Program-made: the position numbers and the translations under genes
Shown: one piece after another, positions 16,156 to 23,662 of the stretch
Numbering within the stretch: position 1 is the stretch's first letter
How the letters are laid out: each line of letters opens with the position of its first letter
From: Hypsibius dujardini
Taxonomy: Eukaryota > Tardigrada > Eutardigrada > Parachela > Hypsibiidae
NCBI GenBank assembly: GCA_001579985.1
Contig: LRSR01013011.1
Coordinates: 1 to 23,662, forward strand
Length of the DNA: 23,662 nt
Reading direction: 5' to 3'
Notes under the pieces: model-generated
Told to the model about the DNA's origin: nothing
The model's input: only the letters and a program-made list of their open reading frames with translations
Databases searched by the model: none

Positions 16156-17769
16156 GCCTATCTCTCTCTCTGTCTCTCTCTGTGTCTCTCTGTCTCTCGG
16201 TCTGTCTCTCTCTCTGTCTCTCTCTCTCGGCCGGTCTGTCTGTCTGTCGTATCATATGTTGCGAAATGAGAAGTATTAAGAATATCACGACATTAGGCCC
16301 AAACGGGAAGGAGTTTCACGATACGAACCGGTTCAATACTCTCTTATTGACCAGTGACTGGCCACAACAACCACCAGGCATCGCTCGCTAGTTAATCAAC
16401 CAATCTAACCACTCAAAACGTTAAACACTTACCGGTAATTCTGAAGAGCCGAACAAAACATATGACTGAATGCAAAACATATGACTGAAGTGAAGAATCA
16501 ATTCACTCGGAGTCAACCAACCATGAGCTTTTCCCTATTCGCAGTTTGCATCTCGATGCAACCGTTAAATATATGAATAACCAACCCAGTTCCGAATTTT
16601 TGGTAAACCATTCAATAAATAATCGAACTTGATTTAAAAACAAAAACGCGTAATTCAAAAAAATCGACTAATCAATCAAACAATCAACCGATCAACCAAA
16701 TGATCAATCAACCAAACAATCAATCAACCAAACAATCAATCAACCAAACAATCAATTAATCAACCGAACTATCAATCAACCAAGCCATCAAAACTCATCC
16801 TTCGATCAATCGATCTGCAGCGTTCTTCTTGCTAATCGGTCAATCAACTGCAGCCGGCCACGACCACTTCCTTCCGCCTCGCCCACCACTACGAGTCTCT
16901 CCTAAGTTCCAATACATACGTCGCTCAGTCTCATCCAACTCGAAAGTCTGGATCTTCACGAGCTTCTCCTCCGAGACAAATCGCACTTTCTTCTTCCTTG
17001 CCACGGCAGCTGCTCCGCCGGCTGCAGCTCCGCCATTCTGCAGTTGCTCACGCTGTCGCCTCCGATCCAGCACGCAGGTCAACAGGCCAGATGGACCTCT
17101 CCTTCTCCCCTCTGCAATCAAAAACAGCACACGCACTATAATTAATTTCCAAATGCAAAAAAAAGATAAAACACCCCGGATTTATTTTTATAAATAATTA
17201 TCAGCAGTTACCAGTTAAAAATAATAAATCTCTACAAAAGTCGCAAAATTAGATATGCAAGTAAAAATCAAACTAATTTTGTCAGTTAAATACATATTTA
17301 AAAAATAAATCTCAGAAAAGAGGAGAATTAATTTTTATAAAGATTCTTTACTAAAATAAAAAAATTTCTGTGACGTCGCAAAACTAGATTTTGGTGCAAA
17401 GTAAAAATTACTTCTAAAATTAAAATTAAAATTAAAAAAATTAAAAAAATTAAAATTGCACTTACGGGACCAGTCGATAGTCGATAATTCATCCACTTCC
17501 GTTTGATCGAGGGTGTTGCGCGGTTCGCCCAGCAGGCCTGGAAAGTCACCGTTATCATCTTGCTGTGCGTTGCTGTCATGCGATGGGCTCAATGGCGGAC
17601 CATTCTGGAAAAAACTCCTCTCGTCCGCGGCTTCTTTTAAGCGTTTGCCGGAACCCGAATTCAGCGGGTCCTCTACCGGTTTACGCTTTAAATGTTCACC
17701 CCCACCGCCGGCGAAGCCGCCAACCATGGCAGCGGGACTAAAGGGAGGTGACCTGAACTGCGTTTCCAT
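13575..17769 (-). CDS. PPP1R10: PNUTS (PPP1R10) homologue, six exons
   Basis: Predicted 518-aa nuclear regulatory subunit of protein phosphatase 1. Exons in coding order: 17769-17466, 17111-16920, 15687-15414, 15202-14787, 14127-14047, 13864-13575; every join keeps frame. Diagnostic features are a basic stretch with a KVRF PP1-docking motif (residues 143-146, RVxF class) followed by FELDETER (158-165), the hallmark of PNUTS; a proline-rich PPALSGLPPPLIVPG; an LPDCPEEP-type acidic turn; a Pro/Gln-rich middle; and a C-terminal CCCH zinc finger, C497-X8-C506-X5-C512-X3-H516. In the family, PNUTS brings PP1 to chromatin and RNA polymerase II (PTW/PP1 complex). The TFIIS-like N-domain of other PNUTS proteins is absent: the ATG at 17769 is preceded by an in-frame TAA two codons upstream. 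An unseen upstream exon is possible but no acceptor adjoins the ATG. Confidence 0.9.
14128..14786 (-). repeat. PNUTS intron 4 with degenerate GACA/GATA microsatellite
   Basis: From about 14278 to 14580 the + strand is an interrupted mixture of GACAGACA, GATAGATA and CACACA. The transcribed strand reads TCTGTCTG/TATCTATC. The donor is GTTAGT and the acceptor TTCCGCAG. No gene inside. Confidence 0.75.
15370..15411 (-). repeat. Triplicated 14-bp unit beside a PNUTS donor
   Basis: GAGGGATGCCGCG occurs twice, followed by GAGGGATGCT. The array ends at the exon 3 donor (sense GA/GTAAGC), so the first intronic bases are part of the repeat. Probably simple slippage. Confidence 0.7.
15688..16919 (-). 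repeat. PNUTS intron 2 with TCTG array and TGAT-type tracts
   Basis: This 1,232-bp intron holds a clean (GTCT)n array at 16109-16156, then TCTC/TCTG mixtures to about 16250. From about 16665 to 16775 is a long run of ATCAATCAACCAAACA, which on the transcribed minus strand is TGATTGATTGG. Smaller copies occur at 15778-15800. No gene inside. Confidence 0.8.
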
Positions 17770-19204
17770 CAGTTAATGTGTGTGACCGGTTGATTGATTG
17801 ATTGATTGGCTGAGCGTTTTCCGTGTGGGTCTTCTTTCTTGGGTTTTTTGGCAGTCAAAACTGCAGAGGAACGGATGGACTACCTCTCCAAATGTTAGAT
17901 GAATACTTAAGAATATGTAAAATGAAAAATTTTATGGAAAAAAAGGCGAATGTGAAGGTACACGGAAGAGACTTCCTTTTGCTGCCGAGTACGAAGGAAA
18001 TTTTTATTTTTGCGAAAACAATCTGACACAAATGTGAAGCGAGAGCTCGATTGCTCGGAGGCAGGAGGCAGTTGAAATGGTGATTGTTGCGTGGTCTGAA
18101 TGGGGGAGTTTTAGTGCTGTTTCTATTTGAGCCGCGGGCCACACATACACACATGGTCATATTAGAGCTCTGGTGTAGTTAAAGTCGTTGTAGTCCTACT
18201 GCCTTAAGATCCTGCGGAGGTCTTAATATTGGCTGGAAGTCGGTTAGCGCTACAATGTAAACATATGTGTGCTCAGTACAAAAATCTTCCAGCGTGGCTG
18301 ACTGCATTTTTGCTGTGTGCGTTTCTAGGTCGTTCTACTATCTGATGTCTTTTGCCGATTGTAATTTTTATGCGATTCTATTTCACGTGTACGTTACCTC
18401 TGCTGTTGTTTTTTTGCGGGGGAAATTCGTGGACATTGTCGCGTGAAATCAAATTAAAGGTAAAATATCTTCAGTTTAGATTTGCTCTTTCGTTGATTGA
18501 ATTGGATTGGGCCCACAGTACAATGCTTTTTTCGGAGAATGAAATTGTGTTAAACTTATATTTTTTACGTGGAATCCCTTGGGGAATTGCTGATGGCGGT
18601 GCGGTAATTTCAGTCTGAGTTCAAGTCTCCAAACGGGTAATATTTGGTTGATTGATTGATTGATTGAGTAGCCTGAATAGCATGTTGAATAACATGACAT
18701 CGGGTCGGTTGATTGGTCAGTTGATTAGTGGATAGATGGTATTTTTTATTGGAGATTCTGTGTTTGATTAATTGGTTCGTTGATTGTTTTTCCTTTGGTC
18801 CTTCTATATGATTATTGCATCTGTTTAGCTTTTATAAATAATTTGGTCGGCTGATGTAGTTGTCAAGCAGCCGGTAGGCTGCTCGTAGACAGATGTCCTC
18901 TACATCTCCAAAGATGGATTGATTGATCAATTTGATTGTCATGCATCAGATTGTGATTGATCGGTCACGATGAAGTAAAATCTGTCTGACCATCTGGGAT
19001 TTTTCAGTATTCGCGCAATGAGAAAGAGTTGTAGATTTTTTTGTACTTTGCAGGTTATATTTTTGCGTTCGTGCCTGCCTGGTGCCGGCTTACTGCTGTA
19101 GAACTTCGTGTCGGAACGGAGCTGATTCACTTCGGTTGTCCGTGACAATTGATTGCGCCGTGCGTCCTCACTGGACACTTCCTTTCATCTCGATTTCACG
19201 TACG
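17770..19204. other. Shared upstream region of PNUTS (-) and UNC-50 (+)
   Basis: A 1.4-kb divergent intergenic region. It contains (TGAT)n tracts on the + strand at 17794-17811, 18649-18667 and 18918-18930. No convincing gene is present, although several AT-rich frames stay open by chance. Promoters for both genes, and perhaps 5' UTR exons, should lie here; no TATA box stands out. Confidence 0.55.
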
Positions 19205-20385
19205 ATGGCAGTAACCATCACTTTCCCCGAGTCATGCCTGTGCAGCACCGAGCGGCTGACCGCGGCGGCAAAGAGGTGGCGATTCTTACGGAAACTCAAA
19301 CGCTACGACCAGATGGACTTTCAGTTTGCTCTCTGGCAGGTTTGTGTGCTCCGGACATGCATTGCGTGGTGGTCAAGTCAAACACTTTCAAATCGTACTG
19401 TGTACTTGAGCAGAAATGGAACTTTTGAGACTGATTTGACCGTCTAATGGGGTTGTGGTCAAGTAATAATGAGGGAGATGATTTTACTTTGAACAAGGAA
19501 ATGATTGATTGATCGATTAGAGGATTAGTGTTCACAAACTTATCACGTTACTGCAGAATTTACTGTGTATGTAGTAATTAGCTAAGGTAGTTATGGGTGG
19601 CTTCCAGGTCGTATCAGTACAAAACCATCTCGAGGGAATCTAAACTAGATTAAGCAGTTGACTGATAAATGTGTTATTTACAGTAATCGTGGGGATTGCC
19701 TTAATCCCATCCTGCCTTTACGTCATGCGTAACCGCAGAAGGGCAAAAGCATCTGTTCTTTTTGCAGATGGTACACCTCATAATAGGCCCGCGGAAAGTA
19801 TACCGCAACTTTGTCAGCCGGAAGGAGACGAAAAATCAGTTTGCCCGCGACGACCCAGCATTCCTTGTGCTGCTCGCCGGCTTCCTCTGCCTCTCATCCG
19901 GCCTTATCACCCTCGTCCTCGGGCTCGGCTTCCTCGGCTTCGTCAAATTCTTCCTCTGGTCCGTCTTCGTCGACTGCATCGCGACCGGTCTGGTCGTGGC
20001 CACCGTAATGTGGGCCATCACTAACCAATTTTTCCGCGCCGATCCTGCCCTGGACGTGGAATGGGGCTACTCTTTTGACATCCACCTGAACGGGACGTTT
20101 GCCTTTCTCGTCTTTATTCACATTCTCCAGCCGCTGTTCTACTACCCTGTGCTGAATGCGTGGGACTTTGTCGGGACGTTTCTGTCCAACACGCTTTATC
20201 TATTGGCGTGTACCTATTACCTGTATATCACCTTTTTAGGGTACTCTTCGGTGCCGTTTTTGAAGAGCACTAAGAGGCTGCTTTCCGTCTTTCCCATCAT
20301 GGTACTTTTATATATTGTTTCTTTGTCGGTCGGGTGGAACATTTCACGGACAGTGATGAATTTCTATCATTACCGGGTGATGTAG
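19205..20385 (+). CDS. UNC50: UNC-50 homologue, two exons
   Basis: Predicted 250-aa multi-pass Golgi membrane protein. Exons are 19205-19339 and 19768-20385 (CAG/GTTTGT to TTTTTGCAG/ATG, phase 0). Family landmarks are in place: the cytosolic YDQMDFQFALWQ (34-45), KVYRNF then QFARDDPAFLVLL (69-81), DVEWGYSFDIHLN (141-153), and FLGYSSVPFLK (201-211). Five hydrophobic spans lie near 76-100, 104-128, 152-174, 178-202 and 214-238. The length is close to other UNC-50 proteins (about 260). In the family, UNC-50/GMH1 acts in Golgi trafficking and, in animals, in assembly and delivery of some nicotinic receptors. The start is chosen for family fit; the frame is open further upstream. It ends 145 bp from the stop of the convergent XRCC2. 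Confidence 0.96.
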
Positions 20386-20530
20386 ACAGACTCTAAACAC
20401 ACATTGTAAAATCTCTACTTTTTTCTTCTTTTTCCGTTATAAACGGCTGTAAGCTTGATGAATTGGTAAAAACATCTGACGGCACGGGCAACACAAAACT
20501 AATTCTCATGTTCCATGTTCCATCACCACT
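20386..20530. other. Shared 3' region of UNC-50 and XRCC2
   Basis: Only 145 bp separate the two convergent stop codons, so the 3' UTRs probably overlap or abut. No canonical AATAAA on either strand is clear; TTATAAA occurs near 20439. Confidence 0.6.
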
Positions 20531-21661
20531 TTAGCGCCGGACAAGTTTAGTCGGGAACACTTCCCTGGAGAGATTATAGACATTTTCGCCATTCCCATCA
20601 CAGACTATCCCCTGCAAGTGCCCGTCTACGCGACTGATTTCGGTGACGACTCGGACTGTGGGAAGTTTCGCCCAAATTGTGCCCATAAAATCGTCGTGGT
20701 AAGTCTTTGTCGCCCGATCAACGACGCCTTCCTGCTTTGCGGACGTCGACGGTCCGGTCTGCCGGTTCCGGAAAAGCGTTTGCCGTGTCACGACGACGGG
20801 TATCTCAAATTCCGCGTGGATGCGGGCTATCAAGTCGGAGAGTTTGGCGTATGCGAGGTTGCCGGCAAAGGGTTTGTCGGCAGAGTACGCAGAGGTTTTT
20901 GCCATGACTGACCAATGAAATGCTGTGACGCTGTCGATGCAGATTAACGCTACATCCGGCCGGTTATGAAGCGTCAGTTCCAGTTGTTGCAACGCCAGAA
21001 TGAATTGATCTGTAAGAAATTTCTGACAAATCAAGTGGTCATGGTCATCGATCAAGAGAAACGAATCAGACGTGAACAAGACCTTCAATCAACCAATCAA
21101 TCAACCACGTTGCATACCAACCAAAGCTGAAACATTGGACCACTTCCACTTTGTCGAGGAATTTCCGCATTTCACCCTCCGCAATGTGATCTTTCTCCTG
21201 AAGAATAGCATCCTCAATAATGCCAACAAGTCGGCCGAAGTTCCACCTGTGATCCAGGTCAAGCAACACAACCTCGCCTCCACATCCACCCAAAGCGTGG
21301 TCCAAAACACAGCGAGCAACAATCTCAACCGTCAGCAGCGTCTTTCCCGAGCCGGAAAACCCGTTGATCTCCAACAATCCCGTTCGAACGAGGTGAATGT
21401 CAAGATCGAGGAATGCGGGGGAAATGTCGGGACGCTTGCGGACTCGGCAAAGCAGCTAAAAAAACAACAATCTCACGATTACACACGTGATAAAAACCTT
21501 GCGCTAACCGAGTCGAGCCATTACACTCGTTCGACGCATGGCTGTTATACACAGCTCCGAGGTAAGTGCTTAATTCGGTCGGCGCAAAGGTTTTGCCACA
21601 TGTGTGTGATAAAATTGATCGTTTTCTGGGTGCATACCTCTGCTGCGCTTTCCCATTCCAT
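20531..21661 (-). CDS. XRCC2: XRCC2 homologue (RAD51 paralogue), three exons
   Basis: Predicted 278-aa RecA-fold ATPase of homologous recombination (human XRCC2 has 280). Exons: 21661-21638 (eight codons, MEWESAAE), 21455-21122 and 21009-20531. Joins are GAG/GTATGC to TTTTTAG/CTG and TTTG/GTTGGT to CTTACAG/AT; the second uses an uncommon donor but restores gap-free alignment with the family. The Walker A motif GFSGSGKT is at residues 40-47, preceded by LLEIN; the Walker B region ALICIDS is at about 140-146, followed by TAFHW as in XRCC2. The region LDLDHRWNFGRLVGIIE also fits. In the family XRCC2 works in the BCDX2 complex that assists RAD51 loading. The first intron is mostly a MITE. It is head to head with pICln. 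Confidence 0.95.
21489..21597 (-). mobile_element. MITE copy in XRCC2 intron 1
   Basis: A 109-bp palindromic element. The left end GATAAAAACCTTGCGCTAAC and the right end read inward, GGCAAAACCTTTGCGCCGAC, are imperfect inverted repeats of about 30 bp; the symmetry may extend outward through CACACGTG / CACATGTG. It matches the element at 23160-23275 in opposite orientation, sharing GTCGAACGAGTGTAATGGCT. It fills most of the 182-nt intron. Confidence 0.85.
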
Positions 21662-22062
21662 TTTGCAAGTAGGAAACAATAATAATGGTAAATATTTTTT
21701 ACTTCCTTCCCTTCACCACAGTAAAAAAGAAGTACTTCGAAATCGACAGTAAATGCAAAAGAAAAGAAGAATACAAAATAAGCGTGCACGTAAGTAATAA
21801 ATTGGATACACAGAACAAATTCAATAAACAACCGAGCAGATCGGATGAACAGTTAGAACTGACAACGAATTTACAGGAACAAACAATTAGTTTGTAGGAA
21901 CAATCAGAAAATTCACAGGAACAACAGAACATATCGTTCGCGAGCAGCAAAATTCATTTTCTAGGTTCTATTTCTCAGTTTGTTTTCAAACGAAAGATTA
22001 TTCTCGCCATTACTTTACTTTTTCAACTTTCCGCGTCATTATCCCGCACTCTTGCGCTTATA
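21662..22062. promoter_or_regulatory. Divergent XRCC2/pICln promoter region
   Basis: Only 401 bp lie between the start codons of XRCC2 (minus) and pICln (plus), so both promoters and 5' UTRs must lie here unless further exons exist. It is AT-rich, with no TATA box or other element I can assign. Confidence 0.55.
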
Positions 22063-22755
22063 ATGCGGCCTCTCACCGACCTCGCGGATCCGGTGGTGGG
22101 AATTCTTTTGGCCCAAAACAACGTGACAGCCAAAAACCGTACGGAGTCATACGGACCGGGAAGGCTCTTCGTCACCGAAGAGTACGTAATTCTCCCGAAA
22201 TCTTACCCAAACTATCAAAGGCATCAGTCAAGGAACTTTTCTTTCAGGTGTGTGTACTGGATTTCGCCCGAACAGAAGGGCTTCGTGCTGTCGTACCTGG
22301 AGATCTCTCTGCATGCCATCAGTAAGGATCCCTCCAGTTTCCCCGAAGAGTGCATTTACGTGTTACTCGACAGCAACGAAGGGCAGTCCTCGTCAGACGA
22401 CGAAGAAATGGAGGTCGAAAATGCTGGTAGTGTCAACGGAAACGGAAACGGGATGAGTGGAGGAGCGGCGGAACGGGAATTGTGTTTTGTGCCGGAAGAC
22501 AAGTCAGCGTTGGATGCCATTTTTCAGGCCATGGCGAACGGCCAGGCTTTGCATCCCGACCCCGCGGACGCCGACTCGGAGGATGGGGAAGAGGACGATG
22601 CGGACGAGGGAATGGACGGGGAAGTACTGGATCAGGGCGCGGGGGATATTCTGGCGGATGGCGCTCAGCAGGATGGGCAGTTTGATGATGATGAGGATGA
22701 CGACGCGGCCGCCGGAGCGAATCATCATCAGCATTTCGGATCTGGTGATGCTTGA
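22063..22755 (+). CDS. CLNS1A: pICln (CLNS1A) methylosome subunit, two exons
   Basis: Predicted 208 aa. Exons are 22063-22181 and 22248-22755, with a 66-nt intron (GA/GTACGT to CTTTCAG/G). The PH-like fold is recognised by GPGRLFVTEE, then GFVLSYLEISLHAISKD and PEECIYVLLD. The acidic insert (SSSDDEEMEVE), the FVPEDKSALDAIFQAMANGQ motif with LHPDP, and a strongly acidic tail are typical. In the family pICln binds Sm proteins, presents them to PRMT5/MEP50 for arginine methylation and holds them until SMN-mediated snRNP assembly. Removing the intron restores the strand order seen in the family; keeping it inserts 22 residues without a stop. It is divergent from XRCC2. Confidence 0.94.
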   Translation: MRPLTDLADPVVGILLAQNNVTAKNRTESYGPGRLFVTEEYVILPKSYPNYQRHQSRNFSFRCVYWISPEQKGFVLSYLEISLHAISKDPSSFPEECIYVLLDSNEGQSSSDDEEMEVENAGSVNGNGNGMSGGAAERELCFVPEDKSALDAIFQAMANGQALHPDPADADSEDGEEDDADEGMDGEVLDQGAGDILADGAQQDGQFDDDEDDDAAAGANHHQHFGSGDA

Positions 22756-23159
22756 TTTACTAGTATGTGGGAGTTGGCTGGTATACTTCTCTTTTGTGTG
22801 GCATGTTCGCGATTGTCAGCAAATTTAGATTAGGATTTGAGACCGACGCACGGGGTTTAGTCTAGATTTTTCATTCCTTCCTTCCTCCTTCGTTTTTTGA
22901 TTGATTAGAAGCCGGAGTATATCACATTGGCTTCTTCGATCAGAGTTTTTCTTGGCGAGTGAACAGTATATTGATGGCTATGCAGCATGCTCGATTTATC
23001 CGGTTATAATGTCTTTGCTTATCTACGGGAAGGTCCTCTGATTGATTGATTTGTTTTGGCGAATATAGTATTGCTGTCACATTCCATGCGACATCGTTGA
23101 TTGATTGATAACTCAACGGTCGCTGACTTACTGTACATATACGCTGTTGCTACACACGT
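22756..23159. other. pICln 3' flank
   Basis: No gene seen. Contains TTGATTGAT-type tracts on the + strand near 22898-22907, 23038-23049 and 23097-23109. The pICln 3' UTR presumably lies in the first part; no clear AATAAA was found. Confidence 0.55.
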
Positions 23160-23275
23160 GGCAAAATTCTTGCGCTTACCGAGTTAAGCACTTTAACTCG
23201 TGACTGTGTACAGCAGCCAACAGCCATGAGTCGAACGAGTGTAATGGCTTAATCGGTTAGTGCAAGGTTTTTGCC
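23160..23275 (+). mobile_element. Second copy of the XRCC2-intron MITE
   Basis: A 116-bp element with imperfect inverted ends: GGCAAAATTCTTGCGCTTAC on the left, and GGCAAAAACCTTGCACTAAC read inward from the right. It shares GTCGAACGAGTGTAATGGCT with the element at 21489-21597 but in opposite orientation. The two copies bracket pICln. Confidence 0.85.
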
Positions 23276-23662
23276 AAAAGGCCGGATAGAAATAACGCAT
23301 TGGGTTTAGCGTTGGTTGATTGATTTTTCTGGACCAAAAGAACTTAGGACAACTTTGCCGATTCCAGGATGTTTTCCATCTTAATTGTTTACCCTCGGCT
23401 AAAATATAAACAACTCTTCATAGACCTAAAATTGTTCTGCGTAGATTACAGCAAAATAGTTTTCAGTTAGATTAAAAAAGCCAGGGGAGCACAGTGAGGG
23501 GATAAAGGAACTAGGTCCTGATCTTTCGCGACAGAAACTTGCATTTTCAGGTTAGCTAAATTCCTTCTAATTAATCGGAAAGATGCTCCCGGGTCCCAAA
23601 TATTTTGAAATTAAAACTGGAAAGTTGTGGGAATCAAAATTACTCAAAAACGGCTTAAAGAA
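23276..23662. other. Right-hand end, no feature
   Basis: AT-rich sequence with one TTGATTGATTT at 23315-23325. I see no gene or structured element. Confidence 0.5.

Noticed and set aside
16109-16156. Direct-repeat array that might be mistaken for CRISPR
   Set aside because: It is a plain tetranucleotide microsatellite without spacers, inside a eukaryotic intron.
18352-18618. 88-residue hydrophobic plus-strand frame upstream of UNC-50
   Set aside because: AT-rich, no family match and no splice link to UNC-50 in frame; probably chance.
21072-21752. 226-residue plus-strand frame
   Set aside because: It is antisense to XRCC2 exon 2, its first intron and first exon, where the minus-strand coding evidence (Walker A, Walker B, length) is decisive.

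Overview
This is a gene-dense stretch of nuclear DNA from an invertebrate animal. The genes are split by short GT-AG introns, the recognisable products are typical metazoan proteins (UNC-50, XRCC2, pICln, a PNUTS-like PP1 regulator, a rhodopsin-family GPCR), and the introns and gaps are full of small inverted-repeat transposons and simple repeats. About eight genes in 23.7 kb indicates a compact genome. A tardigrade or another small ecdysozoan would fit, but the species cannot be fixed from the sequence alone.

Layout. 125-2986 (+): three-exon GPCR with an NRL motif in place of DRY. 2987-4318: AT-rich gap with a CpG-rich duplicated repeat. 4319-6758 (-): exons that join in phase into one predicted 429-aa protein with an N-terminal membrane hairpin; I do not recognise the family, and the link between the 5' and 3' exon groups is inferred. 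6892-7143 (+): possible small secreted or membrane protein. 7735-10088 (+): three-exon unrecognised gene whose introns hold at least three inverted-repeat insertions, including a hAT-type MITE with a perfect 8-bp target duplication. 10416-10709 (-): possible exon of an unknown gene. 10996-11456: internally deleted hAT transposon retaining the end of its transposase. 12053-12702 (+): broken copy of the GPCR. 13575-17769 (-): six-exon PNUTS/PPP1R10 homologue. 19205-20385 (+): UNC-50. 20531-21661 (-): three-exon XRCC2. 22063-22755 (+): two-exon pICln.

The four conserved genes on the right act in separate housekeeping pathways: PP1 targeting in the nucleus, Golgi trafficking, homologous recombination, and Sm-protein/snRNP assembly. 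They are packed head to head (PNUTS/UNC-50 and XRCC2/pICln) or tail to tail (UNC-50/XRCC2). Splice junctions were placed by hand from reading-frame continuity and, for the recognised genes, from fit to the family.

No prokaryote-style defence or biosynthetic system is present. The most interesting signals are: (TGAT)n tracts inside introns that run with the transcribed strand and carry stop codons in all frames; the unrecognised membrane-anchored gene; a PNUTS that seems to lack the TFIIS-like N-domain; a two-copy MITE family, one copy filling most of an XRCC2 intron; and a 44-bp inverted repeat just upstream of a splice acceptor.
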